The notes under the pieces: model-generated
Seen by the model: only the letters and a program-made list of their open reading frames with translations
Database searches by the model: none
What the model was told of the DNA's origin: nothing
Shown: positions 1 through 5,097 of the stretch, piece after piece
Position numbering within the stretch: position 1 is the first letter of the stretch
Layout of the letters: every line of letters begins with the position of its first letter
NCBI GenBank assembly: GCA_022758935.1
Contig: JAEMQG010000098.1
Span: 1 to 6,988 of the forward strand
Reading direction: 5' to 3'
Source: Candidatus Nitrosopumilus sp.
Lineage (GTDB): Archaea > Thermoproteota > Nitrososphaeria > Nitrososphaerales > Nitrosopumilaceae
Length of the DNA: 6,988 nucleotides
Position numbers and translations under genes: made by a program

Positions 1-1
1 A

Positions 2-109
2 ATTGAAGACAAACCAATAGTTGAAGACAAACCAATAGTTGAAGACAAACCAATAGTTGAAGACAAACCAATAGTTGAAGACAAACCAATAGTTGAAGAC
101 AAACCAAAA
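2..109 (+). repeat. 18-bp tandem repeat, six units, inside the coding region
   Basis: Six head-to-tail units of gttgaagacaaaccaata start at 2, 20, 38, 56, 74 and 92. The first unit begins att instead of gtt, and the last ends aaa instead of ata; the units between are identical. The array may extend left of the window. Each unit is exactly six codons, so changes in copy number keep the reading frame. Near-perfect DNA identity, including third codon positions, points to recent expansion by slippage or recombination. Confidence 0.97.
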
Positions 110-343
110 GTTGCATGTGGTGAGGGAACCATACTTGAAGACGGTGTATGTGTTTTAGATGGAAGATGCGGGCCTGGTACTATTCTCAACAACGGTGTGT
201 GTGAAGCTGAATCGATTCCTGCAACTCCGACCAAAGGACTGGGAACTCAATTAATTTATGGACTGGTTGGTGCATTCATAATTGCAGGTGTGATTGGAGT
301 AGTATTGGCTCTAATGTCAAAGGCAGGAAAAGGTAAAGATTAA
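2..343 (+). CDS. C-terminal part of a repeat-rich, membrane-anchored surface protein (5' end outside the window)
   Basis: The frame is open from the first base of the window to a TAA at 341-343, giving 113 visible residues and no visible start. Residues 1-36 are six copies of a hexapeptide, IEDKPI then VEDKPI, the last one ending in K. Residues 39-50 and 56-67 are two copies of a module C-G-x-G-T-I-L-x-x-G-V-C, with both cysteine pairs spaced C-x10-C. A Pro/Thr linker (72-79) leads to one hydrophobic helix at about 84-105 and a lysine-rich tail (KAGKGKD). I infer that the repeats form an acidic/basic stalk outside the cell, that the cysteine pairs form disulfides, and that the C-terminal helix anchors the protein in the membrane with the lysine tail inside. 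I see no PEFG-type sorting motif. Function is unknown. Its end is only six bases from the end of the convergent gene at 350. Confidence 0.85.
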   Translation: MEDKPIVEDKPIVEDKPIVEDKPIVEDKPIVEDKPKVACGEGTILEDGVCVLDGRCGPGTILNNGVCEAESIPATPTKGLGTQLIYGLVGAFIIAGVIGVVLALMSKAGKGKD

Positions 344-349
344 TTCAAT

Positions 350-862
350 TTAACAATCAAAATCTCTATCTTTCATAATTTTATCAAAGTTAAATCCTGT
401 GTACTCGGTAGTTGTAGAATATGGGATTACTCCAATAATTGGTGTATTGATATTTACTAGTACAAACATCTTGTTTGGATCAATGCTGATATCTCCACCA
501 TCAAATTCAAAATCCATCTGCATGAACAACTGTTTTGCAACATTATATTCATCTGTAGAAAAAGTTACATTTCGAATAACAGATGCAGACGGAGTGATGC
601 TCAAAGAATCTACTATAAACACTCCCCTATTGTGTGAATCATAGAGTGTGGTTATCTGGAAATTTTTAAAATTTACATTATATGGCAATGGATTACAAAA
701 TTCCATTTTGCCATCATTTGACATTGAAAAGTAATTGAATTTTTCGGGTTCACTCCATCTGAATTTTAATTGCTCTGCAGCATAGATGTTTAAACCAGAA
801 TAAACAAACGGCGCCACAATGACTGCGATTGCAATTAGAGTGATGATGGTATGTTTATTCAT
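350..862 (-). CDS. Exported/membrane-anchored protein of unknown function, second gene of a two-gene operon
   Basis: The product is 170 aa. Residues 5-28 are hydrophobic and end in YAAE, reading as a signal peptide or an N-terminal anchor. The rest is a soluble, strand-rich domain. Notable segments are F-R-W-S-E-P-E-K-F (34-42), M-E-F-C-N-P-L-P (53-60), F-D-G-G-D (120-124) and P-I-I-G-V-I-P-Y (141-148), with a cysteine as the last residue. C56 and C170 could pair outside the cell. I recall similar 'EFCNPLP' proteins in other ammonia-oxidising archaea but know no assigned function. The start lies 16 bases past the stop of the gene at 1514-879, with no clear promoter or Shine-Dalgarno between them, so co-transcription is likely. 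The 3' end nearly meets that of the convergent gene ending at 343. Confidence 0.8.
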   Translation of the reverse strand: MNKHTIITLIAIAVIVAPFVYSGLNIYAAEQLKFRWSEPEKFNYFSMSNDGKMEFCNPLPYNVNFKNFQITTLYDSHNRGVFIVDSLSITPSASVIRNVTFSTDEYNVAKQLFMQMDFEFDGGDISIDPNKMFVLVNINTPIIGVIPYSTTTEYTGFNFDKIMKDRDFDC

Positions 863-878
863 GATAAATGAGCATTTT

Positions 879-1514
879 CTAAACTATGATTATTCCTACT
901 TTGATAAGATATTGCAGTGCTTGGGAAAAGTCATTATCTGAAATTTTTTCATCAATCCACCACGCTGCATTTGTTTTGACCCAAGTAGGTATTTGCGCTT
1001 CTACTTTGTTCATGTTAGCGGGTGTTTTTGGAATTACAATGATCTCTTTTTCGATTAAAAATTGAATTCCGTCTCTAAAAGAATTGTCAGAGATCTGACC
1101 AGTCACCCAATAATATGTAAGCTGCTTAATCCATGCAGGTATGCACACATTTTGTGATTCAATTAAATTAAATTCGGTGCTATTTTTAGCACCAGAGTAT
1201 TCAACATCAACAAAATATTTTCCAAGTGGAAATACCTCTGCTTCAAAAGGTACTAGTGATGGAACCTGATTTTGCAAATTACTTATTGGGATGGAAATAG
1301 CACTGCTTCCTGTTCCATTTTCATCTCGTATGTGAATAATTGCAGGGTCGCCTGTAATTTCAGAAACTTGTATGGTGTAGAATAATTTCTCACAGTATCT
1401 AAAAGTGGATTGTTCCATTAAAATTTGAACAGACGATGTAGCGTAAGCGGTTGAAAATATGGATATGCTGAAAATTACTGATATAATGAGGATCACTTGC
1501 TGGCCTGTTTTCAT
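879..1514 (-). CDS. Exported protein with two C-terminal W(I/V)K...(A/Y)WW modules
   Basis: The product is 211 aa. Residues 1-25 form a signal peptide (hydrophobic core 7-22, plausible cleavage after AYA). Residues 28-118 look like a beta-sandwich with alternating hydrophobic strands. Two copies of a roughly 37-residue module follow at 125-161 and 175-211, with the pattern I-P-x-W-(I/V)-K, two aromatic residues, I-S-D-N-x-F, (G/A)-(I/L)-Q-(F/Y)-L-I, G/E-I-I. The second copy runs to the last residue and keeps the WW pair; the first has YYW instead. The same module ends the protein at 3798-4373. It recurs in secreted thaumarchaeal proteins, and I know of no assigned function; surface or cell-wall attachment is a guess. 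C41 and C124 may form a disulfide. A TATA-like tract 26 bases upstream suggests a near-leaderless start, though a GGAG at about 9 bases is also present. Confidence 0.85.
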   Translation of the reverse strand: MKTGQQVILIISVIFSISIFSTAYATSSVQILMEQSTFRYCEKLFYTIQVSEITGDPAIIHIRDENGTGSSAISIPISNLQNQVPSLVPFEAEVFPLGKYFVDVEYSGAKNSTEFNLIESQNVCIPAWIKQLTYYWVTGQISDNSFRDGIQFLIEKEIIVIPKTPANMNKVEAQIPTWVKTNAAWWIDEKISDNDFSQALQYLIKVGIIIV

Positions 1515-1535
1515 CTAAAGCATCTCCATAATTAC

Positions 1536-1545
1536 TTAATAAAAA
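1536..1545 (-). promoter_or_regulatory. TATA box of the minus-strand operon (genes at 1514 and 862)
   Basis: On the minus strand the tract TTTTTATTAA is centred about 26 bases before the ATG at 1514, which puts the transcription start at or very near that ATG. The spacing matches that of the other genes in the window. Confidence 0.5.
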
Positions 1546-1621
1546 TCTCATAGCTATGCTTAGGAATGCTTTTTAAGAACACTAGATAATTTTATGTATC
1601 GAGTTTTCTGCGGATAAAAAC

Positions 1622-1657
1622 TCTTTGAGTGTGAGGTTTGTGACCCACACTCAAAGA
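1622..1657. terminator. Strong hairpin with flanking T tracts; terminator or small-RNA element
   Basis: The arms 1622-1633 (TCTTTGAGTGTG) and 1646-1657 (CACACTCAAAGA) are a perfect 12-bp inverted repeat. Beyond one bulged A, GGT (1635-1637) pairs with ACC (1643-1645), leaving a 5-base loop. A T-rich tract follows on the plus strand (1658-1674), and five T follow on the minus strand. It has terminator-like features in both directions, yet no recognised gene reads into it from either side. It could belong to an unannotated RNA or be a protein-binding palindrome. Confidence 0.45.
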
Positions 1658-1967
1658 TTATTTTGAATTTTTAACAATGCTTGGGTTCATTTGAATATTC
1701 ACTGTAATGAAATGGGGGTTTTGCTCCAATTAGCAGTTACTGGAAAATTGCAAATTTTTTGACTATGGAAATAAAGAAAAACATACATGATAATGTTTTA
1801 AAAAAATAGATATTTTGAATGTAACATCATAATCTGTACTGGACATCGTTCAATCAAACCAAGGATTGCCCTAAAATAGAAATGACGAAATATAAAAATA
1901 AAATATTAAATTTTTAAAATTGTTTACTAAATAATTAATTACAAATGAATGCATCTGATTGCTACTG

Positions 1968-1975
1968 TATTATTA
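1968..1975 (+). promoter_or_regulatory. Possible TATA element for the small protein starting near 2000
   Basis: TATTATTA is centred about 28 bases before the ATG at 2000. The spacing is slightly longer than at the other genes here. A second TATA-like tract, TTTTATAG at 2011-2018, would instead start an RNA near 2039 and fit a start at 2090. Confidence 0.3.
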
Positions 1976-1999
1976 CATTCATGCTTTTTATGGCTAGAT

Positions 2000-2269
2000 A
2001 TGGGAATAGATTTTATAGATACTATAGTGGTCCGATCTACCAATAAAGGAACGTCTACCACTTCTGAACCCGCGGCGCCATCAGAATTCATGGGACAGCA
2101 AAATAAGACAAATGAAGAAAAACGACTAAAGCTCGCAGGAGACCTATGGATAATGAGTGCAAAAGGTACAAGCAGAATACATCTCTCTGAGATGGAAGAA
2201 GAAAAGAAAGTGGATCTTAAAGGTCATTACATATCCACTGGAAGAGGAACCGGAAGAATTAAGCTTTAA
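2000..2269 (+). CDS. Small basic protein with a duplicated G...RI-L motif (start uncertain)
   Basis: The frame is open from an ATG at 1949. In-frame ATGs also occur at 2000 (89 aa) and 2090 (59 aa). I chose 2000 because a TATA-like element lies 28 bases upstream and because the residues coded before it look unlike a normal protein start. The middle (Thr/Ser/Pro-rich, up to SEFMGQQNK) appears disordered. The last 45 residues hold two related segments, LAGDLWIMSAKGTSRIHL and LKGHYISTGRGTGRIKL, joined by a charged SEMEEEKKVD linker. The common pattern is L-x-G, a hydrophobic/aromatic pair, S-x-(K/R)-G-T-x-R-I-x-L. I do not recognise a named family. The basic, glycine-containing repeats could bind nucleic acid, but that is a guess. 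The stop codon lies inside a perfect inverted repeat. Confidence 0.65.
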   Translation: MGIDFIDTIVVRSTNKGTSTTSEPAAPSEFMGQQNKTNEEKRLKLAGDLWIMSAKGTSRIHLSEMEEEKKVDLKGHYISTGRGTGRIKL

Positions 2270-2276
2270 TTCTTCC
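2252..2276 (+). terminator. Perfect 11-bp inverted repeat across the stop codon
   Basis: GGAAGAATTAA (2252-2262) and TTAATTCTTCC (2266-2276) pair perfectly around a 3-base loop. The TAA stop (2267-2269) lies inside the right arm. T-rich sequence follows (ctatttttatt). It probably acts as the terminator of the small gene, or stabilises the 3' end of its mRNA. Confidence 0.5.
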
Positions 2277-2442
2277 ATCGTCTATTTTTATTATCAAAAA
2301 ATTATTTAATAATTTGAATTTGTGATGCTGCCTCTTACCCCAAAATAAGATATGAGTCAATACTTGGTTAATACATCTCAAACATTCCATTTTATAATAA
2401 TTCATTGTCAAAACACAAATTTGAAAATATTGGTTTTGGCAC

Positions 2443-2450
2443 TATAAAAA
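2443..2450 (+). promoter_or_regulatory. TATA box positioned for a start at 2471
   Basis: TATAAAAA is centred about 25 bases before the ATG at 2471. The spacing matches other leaderless genes in this window, and the element is among the best TATA matches here. It places the gene's start at 2471 rather than at the in-frame ATG at 2574, which lies beyond the frame change. Confidence 0.6.
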
Positions 2451-2470
2451 ATTTCATTTTTGTTTTAAAT

Positions 2471-2573
2471 ATGATAATGAGTAATAACAATTACGAACTC
2501 ATATCATGTAGAAAACGGATTCAAAAATCATATTGAAATCTGGCTAGATGAAGAAAAAATTCAATTTAATACA
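2471..2573 (+). pseudogene. 5' coding part of the following gene, separated by an apparent +1 frameshift
   Basis: From the ATG at 2471 (or 2477) the frame reads MIMSNNNYEL and then hits a stop at 2534. The frame of the downstream gene is open from 2481 and reads YHVENGFKNHIEIWLDEEKI onwards into ATG 2574, with a protein-like composition but no ATG, GTG or TTG start. Skipping one base near 2501 joins the two as NNNYEL-YHVENGF. The TATA box at 2443-2450 fits a start at 2471 exactly. This suggests a one-base insertion that is either a real mutation, a sequencing or assembly error, or a recoding site. Confidence 0.6.
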
Positions 2574-2975
2574 ATGAACGAGCCAAATCACCTGTTTCAC
2601 TATGTGCTAAAAAATATGCAACTTGACATCCCGATTGAAATATTTCAAGAAAAAAATAATCCTGATTTGATTATTGGTCTAATGACTTTTCTGAGTGATG
2701 AACTAAATTTCAAGTTATACAAATTTACACAATCAGAAAAAGAAAGTTTTAAAATTAAAGTTGATGAATTCCTCTCAACAATAAGAATAGATTACCGAAC
2801 TGGTCTGCGTGTTGGATATGCCATCATATCTGAAAATGGCCATTATGGGGCAAAGTATTTTGTAAAAACAAATACGGATGATTTTGACAAGGAAAAACTA
2901 TTAAAAATCTTAAATCTAGTCAAAAGTATCTATAAAGAATCTGAATTATTTCTAAAGACTACGCTAAATAACTAA
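2574..2975 (+). CDS. Protein of unknown function (conservative start; 5' part probably frameshifted)
   Basis: From the first in-frame ATG the product is 133 aa, soluble, rich in Lys, Glu and Asn, with no signal peptide or membrane segment. Helices are likely at about 39-55, 55-68 and 104-125. The central segment S-T-I-R-I-D-Y-R-T-G-L-R-V-G-Y-A-I-I reads as paired beta strands. I do not recognise the family. In-frame coding extends upstream to about 2481, so the intact protein would be about 168 aa with a start at 2471 (see the entry for 2471-2573). The gene converges on the RHH regulator, with 13 bases between the stops. Confidence 0.7.
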   Translation: MNEPNHLFHYVLKNMQLDIPIEIFQEKNNPDLIIGLMTFLSDELNFKLYKFTQSEKESFKIKVDEFLSTIRIDYRTGLRVGYAIISENGHYGAKYFVKTNTDDFDKEKLLKILNLVKSIYKESELFLKTTLNN

Positions 2976-2988
2976 CTTGTGAATTTAT

Positions 2989-3525
2989 TTAAGATTCGCT
3001 GAAATGCATACACACCATATTTTTATCAAGATTATTTATTTTAAATTTGTATGATAAATCATCTGCTAATCTTTCATGCACAAGTCCAAGAAACTGGGAG
3101 AAATTTTTACTAATCCCATGATGTATGTTGAAGTTATGAACGCCATCATGATTAGAATGTTTTACCGCTCCAAATCGATTGGCATTGATTTCTAGAGCTT
3201 CCATCATATTTTCAAAATTCATAGAATTGCCAGACAAATACAATAGTCCTTTAGGTACCACTCCGCCAAATTCAGTTGCAACTAATTCAATGGTTTTATC
3301 ATCCACCTGCTCAAAGATAATCTTAAGCAACGGTTTGGTCATCGGCACAAGTCCTAATTCATTAGAAAATTTCTGCCATGTGATATGATGTTTAAAAATA
3401 CTAGAAACCAACGAGTTCACACTAATTCCTTTGTTCTTGGCTTCTAGAGATAACTTATCGTAAACTAATTTTTCAATTCGGCATGAAATATTTGTGGTTT
3501 TATTTCCATTCGCAACATTATTCAT
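2989..3525 (-). CDS. Ribbon-helix-helix (CopG/Arc-like) transcription regulator with a C-terminal domain of unknown ligand
   Basis: The product is 178 aa. Residues 10-17 (TTNISCRI) read as a beta strand, followed by helices at 18-32 and 34-46 with the G-I-S-V-N-S-L turn. This is the layout of the ribbon-helix-helix DNA-binding fold, which works as a dimer. The remaining roughly 130 residues (WQKFSNELGLVPMTKP onwards) form an alpha/beta domain with several histidines (H123, H126, H130, H135, H136, H150) that could bind a metal or another ligand; that is inference. A strong Shine-Dalgarno (AGGAGGT, 3534-3540) sits eight bases before the ATG, unusual here because most starts look leaderless. The start overlaps the stop of a 24-codon ORF upstream. 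I see no toxin partner. Confidence 0.75.
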   Translation of the reverse strand: MNNVANGNKTTNISCRIEKLVYDKLSLEAKNKGISVNSLVSSIFKHHITWQKFSNELGLVPMTKPLLKIIFEQVDDKTIELVATEFGGVVPKGLLYLSGNSMNFENMMEALEINANRFGAVKHSNHDGVHNFNIHHGISKNFSQFLGLVHERLADDLSYKFKINNLDKNMVCMHFSES

Positions 3526-3596
3526 CCTGACCTACCTCCTAATTTTATACTTGCATCAAACTTTTCAATGAACGATTTCTCTAAATCGATTTTCAT
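3522..3596 (-). CDS. 24-aa leader ORF overlapping the start of the RHH gene
   Basis: The ORF starts at ATG 3596, reads MKIDLEKSFIEKFD and then ASIKLGGRSG, and stops at TGA 3524-3522. The stop shares bases with the ATG of the RHH gene (ATGA overlap). The Shine-Dalgarno of the RHH gene lies inside the codons for LGGR. A TATA box (TTTATAT, 3624-3618) centred 25 bases upstream puts transcription start at the A of this ATG, as for other leaderless genes here. It may be a translated leader or microprotein that couples translation to the regulator. Alternatively, it could be an N-terminal extension of the RHH protein separated by a frameshift, or an untranslated 71-base leader. Confidence 0.5.
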   Translation of the reverse strand: MKIDLEKSFIEKFDASIKLGGRSG

Positions 3597-3617
3597 CAAC
3601 TCTGAATCAACTTTCTG

Positions 3618-3624
3618 ATATAAA
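3618..3624 (-). promoter_or_regulatory. TATA box of the leader ORF/RHH transcript
   Basis: TTTATAT on the minus strand is centred at 3621, 25 bases before ATG 3596 and about 96 bases before the RHH ATG at 3525. Confidence 0.5.
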
Positions 3625-3770
3625 TGAATTTATTTACAATCTTGATAAAAAATTACATTCCTAGTAGATCGAAACAATATTGCAAATAACTGCTATTTTT
3701 TAAATTAAATCATTTCTCTAGAATTATGCCTAAATATATTGAATGAATTTGACATAGTTTTAAGAAGACG

Positions 3771-3777
3771 TATAAAT
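3771..3777 (+). promoter_or_regulatory. TATA box for the exported protein at 3798
   Basis: TATAAAT is centred 24 bases before the GTG at 3798 and supports leaderless translation from that GTG. A second TATA-like tract (TATAAAA, 3782-3788) lies too close to serve this start. Confidence 0.55.
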
Positions 3778-3797
3778 CCGCTATAAAAATAACATAT

Positions 3798-4373
3798 GTG
3801 AATTTCCACGGAATTTTAGCTATTGTCGCAATATCCATATTGATTGGCACTACCGCTCAAGTTTATGGCCAGTATGGTGGTGGACCCCCACAAAGTAGTG
3901 TCGGAGATTTCAAAGTATCAATAAATTTAGATAAAGAATCATACTCGGCAGGTGACATAATTTCACTTTCTGGAAACGTTAACAAATATGATGAAAAAAG
4001 ATCATTACAAATTACAATTTTTGATTCAGCAAAAAAAATTGCTCTAAACACAGAAATCCCTGTGGCAGCAGATGGCACATTTTCTTATAATTTATCCCCA
4101 AACGAAAAATTCTCTAAAGCAGGTCAATACACACTAAATGCACAATATGGAAAGACACACGTAGATGTGAAAATAATTTCATTTACAATTATTGATAAAC
4201 CTATGGAGACTAGTTCAACACCATCAGATGGTGTAGAGCCAACTTCTGCAAAAATTCCAGATTGGATTAAGAGCAATGCAGGTTGGTGGGCAGATGGCTC
4301 CATTGATGACAACTCATTTGTCCAGGGAATACAGTTCTTGATTAAAACAGGAATAATGAAAATTTCCTCCTAG
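3798..4373 (+). CDS. Exported beta-sandwich protein with one C-terminal WIK..AGWW module
   Basis: The product is 191 aa and begins at GTG; the overlapping ATG (3796) is followed at once by TGA in its own frame. Residues 1-24 form a signal peptide (core 5-20, cleavage near VYG/QYG). A Gly/Pro stretch (27-31) leads to a beta-sandwich at about 36-133. It begins V-S-I-N-L-D-K-E-S-Y-S-A-G-D, a pattern typical of Ig-like/macroglobulin-type extracellular domains. A Ser/Thr/Pro linker (136-151) follows. The C-terminal module at 153-189 (IPDWIKSNAGWW, then IDDNSFVQGIQFLIKTGIMKI) matches the two copies in the protein at 1514-879. I expect a surface or secreted location; binding partner and function are unknown. 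Oligo-T tracts follow the stop. Confidence 0.85.
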   Translation: MNFHGILAIVAISILIGTTAQVYGQYGGGPPQSSVGDFKVSINLDKESYSAGDIISLSGNVNKYDEKRSLQITIFDSAKKIALNTEIPVAADGTFSYNLSPNEKFSKAGQYTLNAQYGKTHVDVKIISFTIIDKPMETSSTPSDGVEPTSAKIPDWIKSNAGWWADGSIDDNSFVQGIQFLIKTGIMKISS

Positions 4374-4383
4374 GTTCAAAATA

Positions 4384-4405
4384 TTTTTTTAACCTGTTGT
4401 TTTTT
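4384..4405 (+). terminator. Oligo-T terminator after the exported protein gene
   Basis: A run of seven T (4384-4390) and a second run of six T (4400-4405) follow the TAG at 4371-4373. This is the usual form of an archaeal intrinsic terminator. The rest of the gap up to 4558 shows no gene. Confidence 0.5.
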
Positions 4406-4558
4406 GAATTCAAATATTATGATTTAATGCACAATCAATAAATGGAAAGCACCGTTTCGCTGTTGGGAAAAAGAAATTCATAGTTTTCTCACTATTTTGC
4501 CATTACCTTAGTCAATCATAACTAATAAAATTTTTCTCCTTTAGATATCCAACAAATC

Positions 4559-4566
4559 TTTTATAG
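4559..4566 (+). promoter_or_regulatory. TATA box for the gene at 4595
   Basis: TTTTATAG is centred about 32 bases before ATG 4595, giving a predicted 5' leader of only about six bases. Confidence 0.45.
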
Positions 4567-4594
4567 TTTGTTTCATTTGTTTATCTAGATAATC

Positions 4595-4885
4595 ATGAGA
4601 TTTTTAGTTCGTATTCAACCTCCTGTTGAGCAAGGAAACAAAATGATTAAAGATCCTAAATTTATTCAAAAGCTGGAAGCATATTACAACACAATCAAGG
4701 CAGAAGCCGCCTATTTTTATGAACAAGATGGAATGAGAACTTTTTCCTTCATTGTAGACTTGGCTAGTGTTGACAAGATTCCATCTGTAGCAGAACCCAT
4801 GTTTCAAGAATATAATGCCAAAGTTGAATTTCACCCGGTAATGATTTTAGAAGATCTCAAAAAGGGAACTTCAAAGCAGAAATAA
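4595..4885 (+). CDS. Small alpha/beta protein resembling DUF3303-like ferredoxin-fold proteins
   Basis: The product is 96 aa, soluble, with no signal. The order strand (MRFLVRIQPP), helix (EQGNKMIKDPKFIQKLEAYY), strand (AEAAYFYEQDGMRT), strand (FSFIVDLAS), helix (IPSVAEPMFQEY), strand (AKVEFHPVM), ending in E-D-L-K-K-G, fits a dimeric ferredoxin-like fold. From memory, bacterial and archaeal proteins with N-terminal 'RF-V-x-(I/V)-P-V-E-x-G-N' and 'AEP-F....A-V-E-F-x-P-V-M-x-x-E-D-L' form a small uncharacterised family near DUF3303. No catalytic residues are evident and the role is unknown. It appears to be a single-gene unit with its own promoter, 212 bases upstream of rpl15e. Confidence 0.8.
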   Translation: MRFLVRIQPPVEQGNKMIKDPKFIQKLEAYYNTIKAEAAYFYEQDGMRTFSFIVDLASVDKIPSVAEPMFQEYNAKVEFHPVMILEDLKKGTSKQK

Positions 4886-5013
4886 TCCTATATTGCTCCG
4901 GTTCTAAATCTCCAGGCAAATAATCTCAGATAATCTCATTCGTCAATCTCAAAAACACACGCATGATTAGGATTGTGTGATGATTGATAGCCAAATCATT
5001 AAGACTTTATCTC

Positions 5014-5070
5014 AACTGTAAAACTATGATAAATCATGATTCAGATTCAGCTACGACGAAATTTACAGTT
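5014..5070 (+). repeat. Inverted repeat just upstream of rpl15e
   Basis: AACTGTAAA (5014-5022) and TTTACAGTT (5062-5070) are perfect 9-bp inverted copies separated by 39 bases. The spacer contains a smaller palindrome, ATGAT-AA-ATCAT (5026-5037). The right arm touches the predicted TATA box (5069-5077). It could be an operator or an RNA structure if transcription begins further upstream, but chance cannot be excluded in such AT-rich DNA. Confidence 0.35.
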
Positions 5071-5077
5071 ATTAAAG
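5069..5077 (+). promoter_or_regulatory. Probable TATA box of rpl15e
   Basis: TTATTAAAG is centred 25 bases before ATG 5098 and gives a leaderless start at the expected N terminus of L15e. Confidence 0.45.
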
Positions 5078-5097
5078 GGTATTTTATTACAGCCGTT

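Larger units (their letters stand above)
1515..1967. other. Long non-coding stretch with one strong hairpin
   Basis: I found no convincing gene on either strand. The longest candidates are 13-27 codons, with no promoter at the right spacing and poor composition. The stretch is AT-rich with several oligo-T and oligo-A tracts. It contains the minus-strand operon promoter at its left end and the hairpin at 1622-1657. It could carry a small non-coding RNA, but nothing besides the hairpin supports one. Confidence 0.5.

Noticed and set aside
2..109. CRISPR array from the short direct repeats
   Set aside because: The units are directly adjacent with no spacers and translate cleanly as hexapeptides in an open frame.
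1743..1829. Short ORFs of 13-27 codons in the long gap
   Set aside because: No promoter at leaderless spacing, no Shine-Dalgarno, and AT-driven composition.
2259..2390. 43-codon minus-strand ORF (MECLRCINQVLTH...)
   Set aside because: It runs through the terminator palindrome and antisense to the end of the small gene, and the only TATA-like tract touches its ATG.
2352..2447. 31-codon plus-strand ORF (MSQYLVNTSQTFHF...)
   Set aside because: Its stop codon lies in the TATA box of the next gene, composition is poor, and no promoter fits.
2989..3596. Toxin-antitoxin pair (RHH antitoxin plus small partner)
   Set aside because: The RHH protein is 178 aa with a large C-terminal domain, the upstream ORF is only 24 codons, and the neighbouring gene is convergent. 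No known toxin is present.
4977..5050. C/D box small RNA (GTGATGA matches the C box)
   Set aside because: No matching CUGA D box was found at a suitable distance, nor a second C'/D' pair.
4984..5097. N-terminal extension of L15e
   Set aside because: The extra residues do not resemble L15e, and the conserved start MPSIQDQSW is preceded by a TATA element.
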